Part shown: positions 1 to 5,076 of the stretch, piece after piece | Layout: each line of letters begins with the position of its first letter | Numbering within the stretch: the stretch's first letter is position 1 | Assembly: GCA_022361535.1 (NCBI GenBank) | Contig: JAKSAU010000802.1 | Span: forward strand, 1-5,076 | Origin: Desulfobacterales bacterium | GTDB taxonomy: Bacteria > Desulfobacterota > Desulfobacteria > Desulfobacterales > Desulfobacteraceae | DNA length: 5,076 bases | Reading direction: 5' to 3' | Notes under the pieces: model-generated | Database searches by the model: none | Told to the model about the DNA's origin: nothing | The model's input: only the letters and a program-made list of their open reading frames with translations | Translations under genes and position numbers: made by a program

Positions 1-812
1 CTGATGATACAGCAGAAGATGCCCTGTATTGGGACCCGTACAAGAATATTTTAGATATGAATGCTGCCGGTCCGATTGATGCTGTTATCAGCCTGAACGG
101 GGTGGACATTTCCAGGGGCAAATGGACAGAGAAACAAAAGAGACTGATCATTGACTCCAGGGTAATCCCCACACGGGTTCTGGTTGAAAAAATGCGGGCT
201 ATGTCCAGTCCCCCATCCGTGTTTATTTCCTCTTCTGCCATAGGGCTTTATGGTGAAGGTGGAGATACCCGGCTCACAGAAGAAACCCCAATGGGAGACT
301 GTTTTATATCAACCGTATGCAACCGGTGGGAAGCCGCATCTTTGGGTGCAGCCCGTGGGGGTATAAGAACGATCCAACTGCGTATCGGTGTGGTGTTGAC
401 TCCGGCAGGAGGGGCTCTTGAACGTATGTCCCTGCCGTTTTCACTAGGGTTGGGTACTCGTGTGTCTCATGGGCAGCAGTATATGAGTTGGATCAGCATG
501 GATGATGCTCTGGGCGGGATTTTGCATATTCTTGAAAATGCAGATATAAATGGCCCTGTGAACTTAACTGCCCCAGAACCTGTAACCAACCGGGCCTTTA
601 CCAAAACTTTGGGGCAGGTGTTTTCACGGCCTGCACCGTTTGTTATGCCCAGGGCGCTGGCCTTGATGCTATGGGGAGATATGGGTAAAGAGACATTGCT
701 TACCTCTGCCCGGGTGCTTCCCACAAAACTTATGAATAATGGATACAATTTTGTGCATACCCGTCTGGAACCAGCCCTGCGTCACGTGCTTGGCAAAAAT
801 AACAACGGGTAA
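1..812 (+). CDS. TIGR01777 family SDR/epimerase-like protein, 5'-truncated by the window edge
   Basis: This is the C-terminal part (about 270 residues) of an atypical extended short-chain dehydrogenase of the TIGR01777/YfcH (SDR39U1-like) family, whose substrate is not established. The reading frame is open from nucleotide 3 through the first ATG at 57, and those 18 upstream codons (including YWDP) fit the family. The ATG at 57 is therefore internal, and the real start with the Gly-rich NAD(P)-binding motif lies upstream of the window. Visible family marks are AVISLNG (beta-strand 4 region), the GKWTEKQKR...DSRV..TR block, the active-site-like SSSAIGLYGEGGD segment (nucleotides about 228-266) and the LRIGVVL strand. 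A C-terminal DUF1731-like segment follows (PEPVTNRAFTKTLGQV through RVLPTKL to LEPALRHVLG). The canonical YxxxK lysine is absent, as is usual in this family. It is probably a cytosolic nucleotide-binding protein. The membrane-protein gene starts 21 nt downstream, so co-transcription is likely. Family assignment is firm; biochemical role is unknown. Confidence 0.92.
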   Translation, partial: DDTAEDALYWDPYKNILDMNAAGPIDAVISLNGVDISRGKWTEKQKRLIIDSRVIPTRVLVEKMRAMSSPPSVFISSSAIGLYGEGGDTRLTEETPMGDCFISTVCNRWEAASLGAARGGIRTIQLRIGVVLTPAGGALERMSLPFSLGLGTRVSHGQQYMSWISMDDALGGILHILENADINGPVNLTAPEPVTNRAFTKTLGQVFSRPAPFVMPRALALMLWGDMGKETLLTSARVLPTKLMNNGYNFVHTRLEPALRHVLGKNNNG

Positions 813-833
813 TTTTTTGATAGGACAATATAA

Positions 834-1937
834 ATGACTATAAAACTGAAATCATTGTTTTCTTTTCTGATGATCATTGCTCTGACATTTGGGTTTATCA
901 ATGTCTATTTCCCCTTAGCCGAATACAGTTTTGAGCGGCTCCATATTTTTTTGTTTAATTTGTGCTCCGGCGGTACTATTTTACTGTATTACACCCAAAA
1001 ACGGCACCAGGTTTCCAAAACAGTGATCCTGTTTTTTGTACTTTCACTTGTATATGCATTTTCAGCCTTTTTAAAGTTGTATCCTATTACTTTGGCAGTG
1101 TCACTTGGTCTGTGTGGCGTGGTAGAGAAAGTGAGGATTCAAAAATTTTCCCTGATCCCTATCCAGTTTCTCCAGGCAAAAGTGTCGGTATCGGAAAAAT
1201 TCCACCACGCATCTTTGTGGTGTCTGTCTATTGGAATATTGATGGCTTCCCTTGTGATCATTAACAATGAATATACACACTGGGTGCAAATGAATAAGTT
1301 AACCCTTAATACATTCTTTTTGGGATACTCGTTTCCATTATCTTTAATAACGCTTTCCCTGGTATTTGGTATGCTGAAAAAAATAGAGGGGCCCAAAAGC
1401 AAAGGGATTATGGAGTTATGTTTCTGGACGATTACCGTAGGTGTAATTGTCTTTTTTATATTTATTTTGTTTGAGAAGTTCATTCCCCAGATTTTTGTAA
1501 CTGCAGCCCTGTTTACTGCGGTTGTCATTGTATTTATGTTGTATTATACGTTTGCGGATCAGATGCAGCAAAAGCTATTTTTAACCTCCGGTATTGGTTT
1601 TTTGATTGTTACGGCTGTAACCGGTATTGCCTATATATGTCTGCAGATGCAGGATGGTTATGATCCTTCAAGAACGAAATGGCTGCTTCATATCCATGTG
1701 TTTGCATCACTCTACGGCTGGAATCTTTGCGGCTTGTCCGTGATTTGCAGGTTTGATGATTTTCCCATCCGCCTTCATTCACCTACAGTGATCATTATCC
1801 ATTGGATTACGGCTCTTATATTGGCGCCTTTAGGGGTGTTTTACGGATGGTTTGCCATTCTGGCCGTTATCGGATATGCCTATATTACGCTGACCCTGTT
1901 TTTCTCCAGCAACGGAAAGGTTATCTATGACCAGTAA
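834..1937 (+). CDS. Polytopic membrane protein of unknown function with membrane-embedded histidines
   Basis: I do not recognise this 367-residue protein. It is very hydrophobic, with about 11-12 likely transmembrane helices (roughly residues 8-28, 35-53, 63-80, 83-98, 125-143, 157-180, 193-213, 218-238, 248-270, 283-304, 317-335, 337-357), and no soluble domain. The first helix may be an uncleaved signal anchor. Several histidines sit in or beside helices: H37, the pair H124/H125, H286 and H288 (in LLHIHVFASLYGW) and H323 (IIIHWITA). The HxH...GW helix followed by another histidine helix recalls haem- or metal-binding membrane proteins (haem-copper oxidase-like, NnrS-like, YndJ-like), but that is only resemblance. 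The ATG at 834 has AGGA at 822-825, 8 nt upstream. The stop overlaps the start of the DHH phosphoesterase gene by 11 nt, suggesting translational coupling. A transporter or sensor role cannot be excluded. Confidence 0.88.
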   Translation: MTIKLKSLFSFLMIIALTFGFINVYFPLAEYSFERLHIFLFNLCSGGTILLYYTQKRHQVSKTVILFFVLSLVYAFSAFLKLYPITLAVSLGLCGVVEKVRIQKFSLIPIQFLQAKVSVSEKFHHASLWCLSIGILMASLVIINNEYTHWVQMNKLTLNTFFLGYSFPLSLITLSLVFGMLKKIEGPKSKGIMELCFWTITVGVIVFFIFILFEKFIPQIFVTAALFTAVVIVFMLYYTFADQMQQKLFLTSGIGFLIVTAVTGIAYICLQMQDGYDPSRTKWLLHIHVFASLYGWNLCGLSVICRFDDFPIRLHSPTVIIIHWITALILAPLGVFYGWFAILAVIGYAYITLTLFFSSNGKVIYDQ

Positions 1938-2919
1938 CCGTGAACGCATAAAACAGATGCTGGCCCTTTTTTCAGGGGCCTCAAAAGTACTTGTGGTAAT
2001 CAATGCCGATCCTGATGCCATCGCCTCGGCCATGGCAGTTAAACGGATTCTTTGGCGGAGGGTCTGCGAGGTGTCCATTACCTATTTTAACCGCATTACG
2101 CGACCGGATAATCTGGCAATGATCGAATATACTGATCCCGGGATGATTCCTTTAGCTGAAGTAGATCCTTCAAAATTTGACCGGTTTGTGATCGTGGATT
2201 CCCAGCCTGATCACAATGAATGTTTTTCCCGGTTTAAATTTGACGTGATTATCGATCACCATCCCTTGTCTTGTGATGAAGCCACTTTTGCTGATGTTCG
2301 TCCGGATTATGGGGCATGTTCAACCATGTTGACCGAGTACCTGCGCAGCCTGAAAGTCAAACCCTCTAAAAGGCTGGCGTCAGCCCTGATGCTGGGTATA
2401 AAAACAGATACTGCCGATTTCACCCGCCAGGCATCTTCAAGGGATATCAGGGCATTTCAGTTTCTTTACAAACATGCGGATATGAATATTGTCACCAAAG
2501 TGGAACGGGCGCTGATGACGGAGTCTGACCTTGATTTTTTAGGCGTGGCCATTAAAAAGAGGGTGGTAAAAGATAATAGGGCCTTTTTTCATGCAGGCCC
2601 CATATCCAAACCCGATGAGCTTGTTGTTGCCGCGGACTTCTTTTTGACAATCGCCGGGGTCAATTGGAGTGTGGTCTCCGGTGTGGTGGATGATAAGCTT
2701 GTTATTATACTTCGCAACGACGGGTTGAGAAAAGGGGCCGGTAAAACCGCCTCTGAAGCCTTTGGTAAATTCGGGTCAGCAGGGGGCCATAAAACCATGG
2801 CCCGGGCAGAATTGGAGATCTCCCTGATAAAAAAAGAGATAAAGAGAATCAGCCAGAAAGCCTTGTCAAAATGGGTTTTGGAGAAAATTACACAGACAGC
2901 CGGTAAGAAAATAGAATAG
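1927..2919 (+). CDS. DHH/DHHA1 family phosphoesterase (NrnA/RecJ superfamily)
   Basis: This 330-residue cytosolic protein has the two-domain plan of the DHH superfamily, which contains Mn-dependent phosphodiesterases and phosphatases such as NrnA (nano-RNA and pAp), GdpP (c-di-AMP), RecJ and exopolyphosphatases. The N-terminal DHH domain shows motif I NADPDAIAS (residues 26-34), motif II VDSQPDH (D91), the signature DHH at 110-112 and motif IV GIKTDTADF (D161). The C-terminal DHHA1 domain ends with GSAGGHKTMARAEL (283-296, GG-H 286-288), the usual substrate-binding glycine loop. In motif I the residue where family members usually have histidine (HxNPDxDA) is Val24. The length suits an NrnA-like protein without added regulatory domains. 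The ATG at 1927 has GGAAAGG at 1914-1920, 6 nt upstream, inside the end of the membrane-protein gene. Superfamily is certain; whether the substrate is nano-RNA, pAp, a cyclic dinucleotide or something else cannot be read from the sequence. Confidence 0.93.
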   Translation: MTSNRERIKQMLALFSGASKVLVVINADPDAIASAMAVKRILWRRVCEVSITYFNRITRPDNLAMIEYTDPGMIPLAEVDPSKFDRFVIVDSQPDHNECFSRFKFDVIIDHHPLSCDEATFADVRPDYGACSTMLTEYLRSLKVKPSKRLASALMLGIKTDTADFTRQASSRDIRAFQFLYKHADMNIVTKVERALMTESDLDFLGVAIKKRVVKDNRAFFHAGPISKPDELVVAADFFLTIAGVNWSVVSGVVDDKLVIILRNDGLRKGAGKTASEAFGKFGSAGGHKTMARAELEISLIKKEIKRISQKALSKWVLEKITQTAGKKIE

Positions 2920-2951
2920 TACGTTCAATGCCATGGAGAAAGGATGGTCAT

Positions 2952-3035
2952 ATGAAAAACTGGGTCAGTTTTATTGTGATTGCACTGTTGCTGGGTACTG
3001 TAGCCATTACTGTTGGAGAACTTTTTTTCCGGTAA
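2952..3035 (+). CDS. Putative 27-residue single-pass membrane protein
   Basis: This small ORF reads MKNWVSFIVIALLLGTVAI followed by TVGEL FFR. It has a short basic/aromatic N-terminus, one hydrophobic helix of about 18 residues (roughly 5-22), then a charged tail ending in Arg and TAA. It has a good Shine-Dalgarno (GGAG at 2935-2938 and AAGGA at 2940-2944, 7 nt before the ATG) and begins 32 nt after the DHH gene's stop, so it could be the last gene of that operon. A competing ATG at 2944 stops after three codons. It resembles other tiny inner-membrane proteins that modulate larger membrane partners, but no family is recognised. It could also be a chance ORF: its size gives little coding signal. 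Confidence 0.5.
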   Translation: MKNWVSFIVIALLLGTVAITVGELFFR

Positions 3036-3068
3036 GGCCATTGCTTTGTTCAAATTTGAATTAAGCGA

Positions 3069-3908
3069 CTATTGTTCACTTTTGGTAAGCAGTTGAGCCA
3101 AATGTTCACTCATGAACATGACTGCTTCAATATCCATGTGATCCATAACTGTTTCGTCAAACATCAGTTTTGCGTCCGGTTCAAACCCGTCGTTCTCATC
3201 CCAAAACAGCAGGACGATAAATACCTTTGGGAATACCCTGAACTGGAAGGCTAAATCCGGGGATTCATACCGGTCACTGACATTGGTTCCTCCATTGGCA
3301 ATACAGGCCTGTTCAAGACTGGGTAAACGATTTTTAAACGCCTTTTTTATTGGGGCTTCAACATGATCCCGCATTGAAGATATTTTGGAAACCGTATTGG
3401 GAAACTCTTTGAGGCTTTTCATGTTTCCGTTGGGGGACGAGGTGCCTCCCGAGGCCAGGTGAATATAAACAAAGGTCTGCTCGTTCCTGGTCAAATCATT
3501 GCCTTGTGTGTCACTTATTTTTTCCTGTGATACTAAAAGATTTGAATTGAAATAGGGCAGGTTGATATGCGGCTGACCTTTGAGAGGACCGGGTGTTTTT
3601 CCGTCTTGAAAGAGTCCTCCGGTACGCTGGGCCATTTCTTTGAGATCAATGGATTTGGCTCTTTCTTTTGCTACGCCTAATGCTTCGGCCGCCATATCCT
3701 TCTTCAGCCATTTACCCTCTTTGTATTGTTCGTTAAGTTCAGCCTGGGCAGAGGCTAAAAGCTCCGGGGCAATATGGGGACAGTTTTTTAACGGCAGTTT
3801 TTCAGAAACTACCATACCCGCAAAGGCAATACAGGTTGGAAATCCGCAATCTTTACAATTTGTTTTTGGAAGGATTTTTGCGTAAAGATCAACAACTGAA
3901 AGAGCCAT
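3069..3908 (-). CDS. Fe-S motif plus DUF3786 domain protein
   Basis: This protein of about 279 residues (from the chosen start) has two parts. Numbered from the first ATG at 3914, residues 20-45 carry C20-X2-C23-X4-C28-X16-C45 in the context TNCKDCGFPTCIAFA...NCP. That is the four-cysteine [4Fe-4S] motif (Fe-S family PF04060) found in the corrinoid/iron-sulfur protein of acetyl-CoA synthase (AcsC/CdhD) and in RnfB. The C-terminal two thirds match DUF3786, including KVFIVLLFWDENDGFEPDAK (230-249), the FDET segment at 252-255 and an acidic DIE near 261. DUF3786 proteins are found mainly in anaerobes and have no proven function; an electron-transfer or redox role is inferred from the cluster motif only. 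There are no membrane segments. The start is placed at the second ATG because AGGAG lies 8 nt before it but only 2 nt before the first. It is transcribed alone, convergent with the DHH gene cluster. An AT-rich TATATA at 3956-3961 is a weak -10 candidate with no convincing -35. Confidence 0.88.
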   Translation of the reverse strand: MALSVVDLYAKILPKTNCKDCGFPTCIAFAGMVVSEKLPLKNCPHIAPELLASAQAELNEQYKEGKWLKKDMAAEALGVAKERAKSIDLKEMAQRTGGLFQDGKTPGPLKGQPHINLPYFNSNLLVSQEKISDTQGNDLTRNEQTFVYIHLASGGTSSPNGNMKSLKEFPNTVSKISSMRDHVEAPIKKAFKNRLPSLEQACIANGGTNVSDRYESPDLAFQFRVFPKVFIVLLFWDENDGFEPDAKLMFDETVMDHMDIEAVMFMSEHLAQLLTKSEQ

Positions 3909-3915
3909 TTTCATA

Positions 3916-3924
3916 TCTCCTTTT
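3916..3924 (-). promoter_or_regulatory. Ribosome binding site that decides the DUF3786 gene start
   Basis: On the minus strand the sequence reads AAAAGGAGA. The GGAG core ends at 3917. It is 2 nt from the ATG at 3914, too close for normal initiation, and 8 nt from the ATG at 3908, an ideal spacing. The second ATG is therefore preferred; the proteins differ by two residues only. Confidence 0.7.
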
Positions 3925-4082
3925 AGAACTATTTGAACGAACTCAAGTCTATCGTATATAAAAACACCGGATGCTATCCTAAAAAACGACTGACGTCTTT
4001 TCCTGAACGGGTGATCCTCAGTGGTTATTGAATCAAGTTTATTCTGACATCAACCATTTCAGGTTTTGCTGACACCTGCAGC

Positions 4083-4126
4083 AAACAAAAATGCCGGGCA
4101 GCATTTGCGATGATGCTGCCCGGCAT
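4083..4126 (-). terminator. Rho-independent terminator of the cydB-rubredoxin operon
   Basis: A perfect 14-bp inverted repeat, ATGCCGGGCAGCAT at 4091-4104 and its complement at 4113-4126, encloses an 8-nt loop. Read on the minus strand the GC-rich stem is followed by TTTTTGTTT (4091 down to 4083), a standard U-run. It begins 38 nt past the rubredoxin stop codon. On the plus strand the stem is followed by TGAATTTG, so it would terminate poorly in that direction, and no plus-strand gene leads into it. Confidence 0.9.
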
Positions 4127-4164
4127 TGAATTTGTCCGGACTTAAAACGTGTCAGGCGTTGAAT

Positions 4165-4323
4165 TTACTCTTTTTCAAATTCATCCTTGGCAGCGCCGCA
4201 AATAGGGCAGCACCAATCATCGGGGAGATCTTCAAAAGCTGTTCCGGGGTCAATACCGTTATCAGGGTCGCCTTCTGCCGGGTCATACACATAGCCGCAT
4301 GGGCCGCATACATATTTGTCCAT
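4165..4323 (-). CDS. rub: Rubredoxin
   Basis: This is a complete 52-residue rubredoxin, a small cytosolic one-electron carrier with a single Fe bound by four cysteines. The two knuckles are C6-G-P-C9-G and C39-P-I-C42-G. The canonical rubredoxin core is intact, with Y-V-Y-D-P-A-E-G-D, then D-N-G-I-D-P-G-T and F-E-D-L-P-D-D-W. An extra cysteine, C38, precedes the second knuckle (WCCPICG). The length is that of the classic clostridial/Desulfovibrio type. The ATG at 4323 has AAGGAGA (4331-4337) 8 nt upstream. It lies 76 nt after cydB on the same strand and before a strong terminator, so it is probably the last gene of the cytochrome bd operon. In anaerobes rubredoxin feeds electrons to oxygen- and peroxide-reducing enzymes (rubredoxin:oxygen oxidoreductase, rubrerythrin, superoxide reductase). 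A role in oxygen protection here is inferred from that and from the neighbour. The exact partner is not visible. Confidence 0.97.
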   Translation of the reverse strand: MDKYVCGPCGYVYDPAEGDPDNGIDPGTAFEDLPDDWCCPICGAAKDEFEKE

Positions 4324-4366
4324 TAATTTGTCTCCTTAAAGTTAAGTTGTTAATTGCCTATTTTTT

Positions 4367-4392
4367 GGATCCCCGGTTTTGGACGGGGATCC
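4367..4392 (-). other. Intercistronic stem-loop between cydB and the rubredoxin gene
   Basis: A perfect 9-bp inverted repeat, GGATCCCCG at 4367-4375 and CGGGGATCC at 4384-4392, has an 8-nt loop and starts 8 nt after the cydB stop. In the minus-strand transcript it is followed by AAAAAA, not a U-run, so it is not a standard intrinsic terminator for cydB. It could be an mRNA-stabilising or processing hairpin that sets different levels of cydB and rubredoxin message. The structure is seen directly; the role is inferred. Confidence 0.7.
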
Positions 4393-4399
4393 GGTTGTT

Positions 4400-5076
4400 T
4401 TAATATGCTTCGTCCAAGCCTAAGTCTTCATCTGTAATTGGATCTTTAAACAGGTGGTAGGCCCAAACTTGGTAACAGATAACAATTGGAATGAATACTG
4501 CTACAACCCCGAGCATGATTTTCAACGTCAGGGGGCTGGATGAGGCATTAAATGCTGTAAGACTCCATTCCGGATTCATGCTGGAAGGGAACAGTGCAGG
4601 AAACAATCCTGCCACACCGAAAAAAGTGCAGCCGATAATGGTCAGACCGGAGGCAAACCATGCTTTAAACCAGGCCTGTTTGGCAGAAAAAAACCGGGTA
4701 GCAAACAATGCCGCCACTGCAATGAGGATAATTAAAAAGAGAATCGGTGCTTTAAAGTAATTGGCATATAAATCCGTAGCAAAATAAGAGGCAATAAGAA
4801 AAATAACAGCCACTGGTACCAAGACCAGCCACGTCTTGGATGACACGGCAACAGCCCTTTCCTGAAGATCGCCGGTAGCCTTTATGGCCAGCCAGTTAGC
4901 TCCATGGAGAACAAACAACAGTACAAAGAGCACGCCGCCCAAAAGACCGTAAGGATTGAGCAGCTTCAATGTATTGCCGTGGTAGATTCCCTGGTTGTCA
5001 AATGGGATGCCCTGAAAAATATTGGCAAATGCCACACCAAAGAGCAGGGCAGGCAGAAAGTTGCCAATGAAAATGA
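4400..5076 (-). CDS. cydB: Cytochrome bd ubiquinol oxidase subunit II (CydB), 5'-truncated by the window edge
   Basis: This is the C-terminal 224 residues or so of CydB, the second integral-membrane subunit of the bd-type quinol:O2 oxidoreductase, which pairs with haem-bearing CydA in the cytoplasmic membrane. The frame is open to the window end. The residues before the GTG at 5035 (IFIGNFLPALLFG) continue the CydB pattern, so that GTG is internal and the true start is outside; about 115-150 residues are missing compared with usual lengths. Family marks are FLPALLFGVAFANIFQGIPF, LLNPYGLLGGV, LFPSSMNPEWSLTAFNASSSP and the last helix with FIPIVICYQVWAYHLF. About five complete transmembrane helices are visible after the partial first one. 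The acidic tail DPITDEDLGLDEAY ends the protein. CydA is expected immediately upstream on the minus strand, beyond the window. Rubredoxin follows. In sulfate reducers this oxidase is known to serve oxygen removal and respiration at low oxygen. Confidence 0.96.
   Translation of the reverse strand, partial: IFIGNFLPALLFGVAFANIFQGIPFDNQGIYHGNTLKLLNPYGLLGGVLFVLLFVLHGANWLAIKATGDLQERAVAVSSKTWLVLVPVAVIFLIASYFATDLYANYFKAPILFLIILIAVAALFATRFFSAKQAWFKAWFASGLTIIGCTFFGVAGLFPALFPSSMNPEWSLTAFNASSSPLTLKIMLGVVAVFIPIVICYQVWAYHLFKDPITDEDLGLDEAY

Noticed and set aside
57..59. ATG at 57 as the start of the SDR/epimerase-like gene.
   Set aside because: The frame is open further upstream to the window edge with family-like residues, and the protein would lack its NAD(P)-binding N-terminus.
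1101..1528. Minus-strand ORFs inside the membrane-protein gene.
   Set aside because: They are shadows of the plus-strand gene, which has a ribosome binding site and a consistent hydrophobic pattern; no ribosome binding site or family signal was found for the antisense frames.
2933..3064. A 43-codon plus-strand ORF with five cysteines overlapping the 27-residue ORF in another frame.
   Set aside because: There is no Shine-Dalgarno before its ATG, while the ATG at 2952 has one well placed. The cysteines arise from reading the hydrophobic-helix codons out of frame.
4025..4053. A possible promoter for the DUF3786 gene on the minus strand (TTGATG, 17 nt, CAATAA).
   Set aside because: The -10 element matches the consensus at only two positions; not enough to call.
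4044..4074. Two copies of CTGACA 25 nt apart in the spacer, considered as an operator.
   Set aside because: Six-base direct repeats are expected by chance and are not linked to a visible promoter.
4126..4326. A 66-codon plus-strand ORF over the rubredoxin region.
   Set aside because: It is antisense to an unmistakable rubredoxin gene and resembles no known protein.
4491..4760. An 89-codon plus-strand ORF.
   Set aside because: It is antisense to cydB, whose coding frame is certain by family motifs.
5033..5035. GTG at 5035 as the start of cydB.
   Set aside because: The codons before it continue a recognisable CydB helix; the gene is simply cut by the window end.

Overview
The window looks like a piece of chromosome from an anaerobic, probably sulfate-reducing deltaproteobacterium of the Desulfobacter/Desulfobacula kind (Desulfobacterota). 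This placement is an inference from the gene mix: an Fe-S/DUF3786 protein typical of strict anaerobes, a classic short rubredoxin directly after cytochrome bd oxidase, and moderate GC with AT-rich spacers. No mobile elements, CRISPR arrays, tRNA or rRNA genes were seen. Both ends of the window cut through genes.

Left part (1-3035, plus strand): a compact run of four genes. It begins with the 3' part of a TIGR01777/YfcH-type sugar-nucleotide-epimerase-like SDR protein. After 21 nt comes an unrecognised polytopic membrane protein with several membrane-embedded histidines. A DHH/DHHA1 phosphoesterase overlaps that gene by 11 nt. A 27-codon single-membrane-helix ORF with a good ribosome binding site ends the run. 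The spacing suggests one transcript. No promoter is visible, because the operon starts upstream of the window.

Middle (3036-3914): a convergent minus-strand gene for a protein with an N-terminal four-cysteine Fe-S motif (CX2CX4CX16C, as in the corrinoid/Fe-S protein of acetyl-CoA synthase and in RnfB) followed by a DUF3786 domain. Its start is best placed at the second ATG (3908). No clear terminator lies in the 33-nt gap between the converging genes.

Right part (3915-5076, minus strand): the 3' two thirds of cydB (quinol oxidase bd subunit II), a 76-nt spacer with a strong hairpin, a 52-residue rubredoxin gene, then a textbook rho-independent terminator (14-bp perfect stem plus U-run). This reads as the end of a cydAB-rubredoxin operon, probably concerned with oxygen reduction and oxygen protection in an anaerobe. 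The spacer 3915-4090, between the terminator and the DUF3786 gene, presumably carries that gene's promoter, but no convincing -35/-10 pair could be found.

Nothing here forms an obviously undescribed multi-gene system. The most open questions are the histidine-containing membrane protein and its coupling to a DHH protein that lacks the usual first motif-I histidine, the small membrane ORF after it, and the cydB-rubredoxin linkage.
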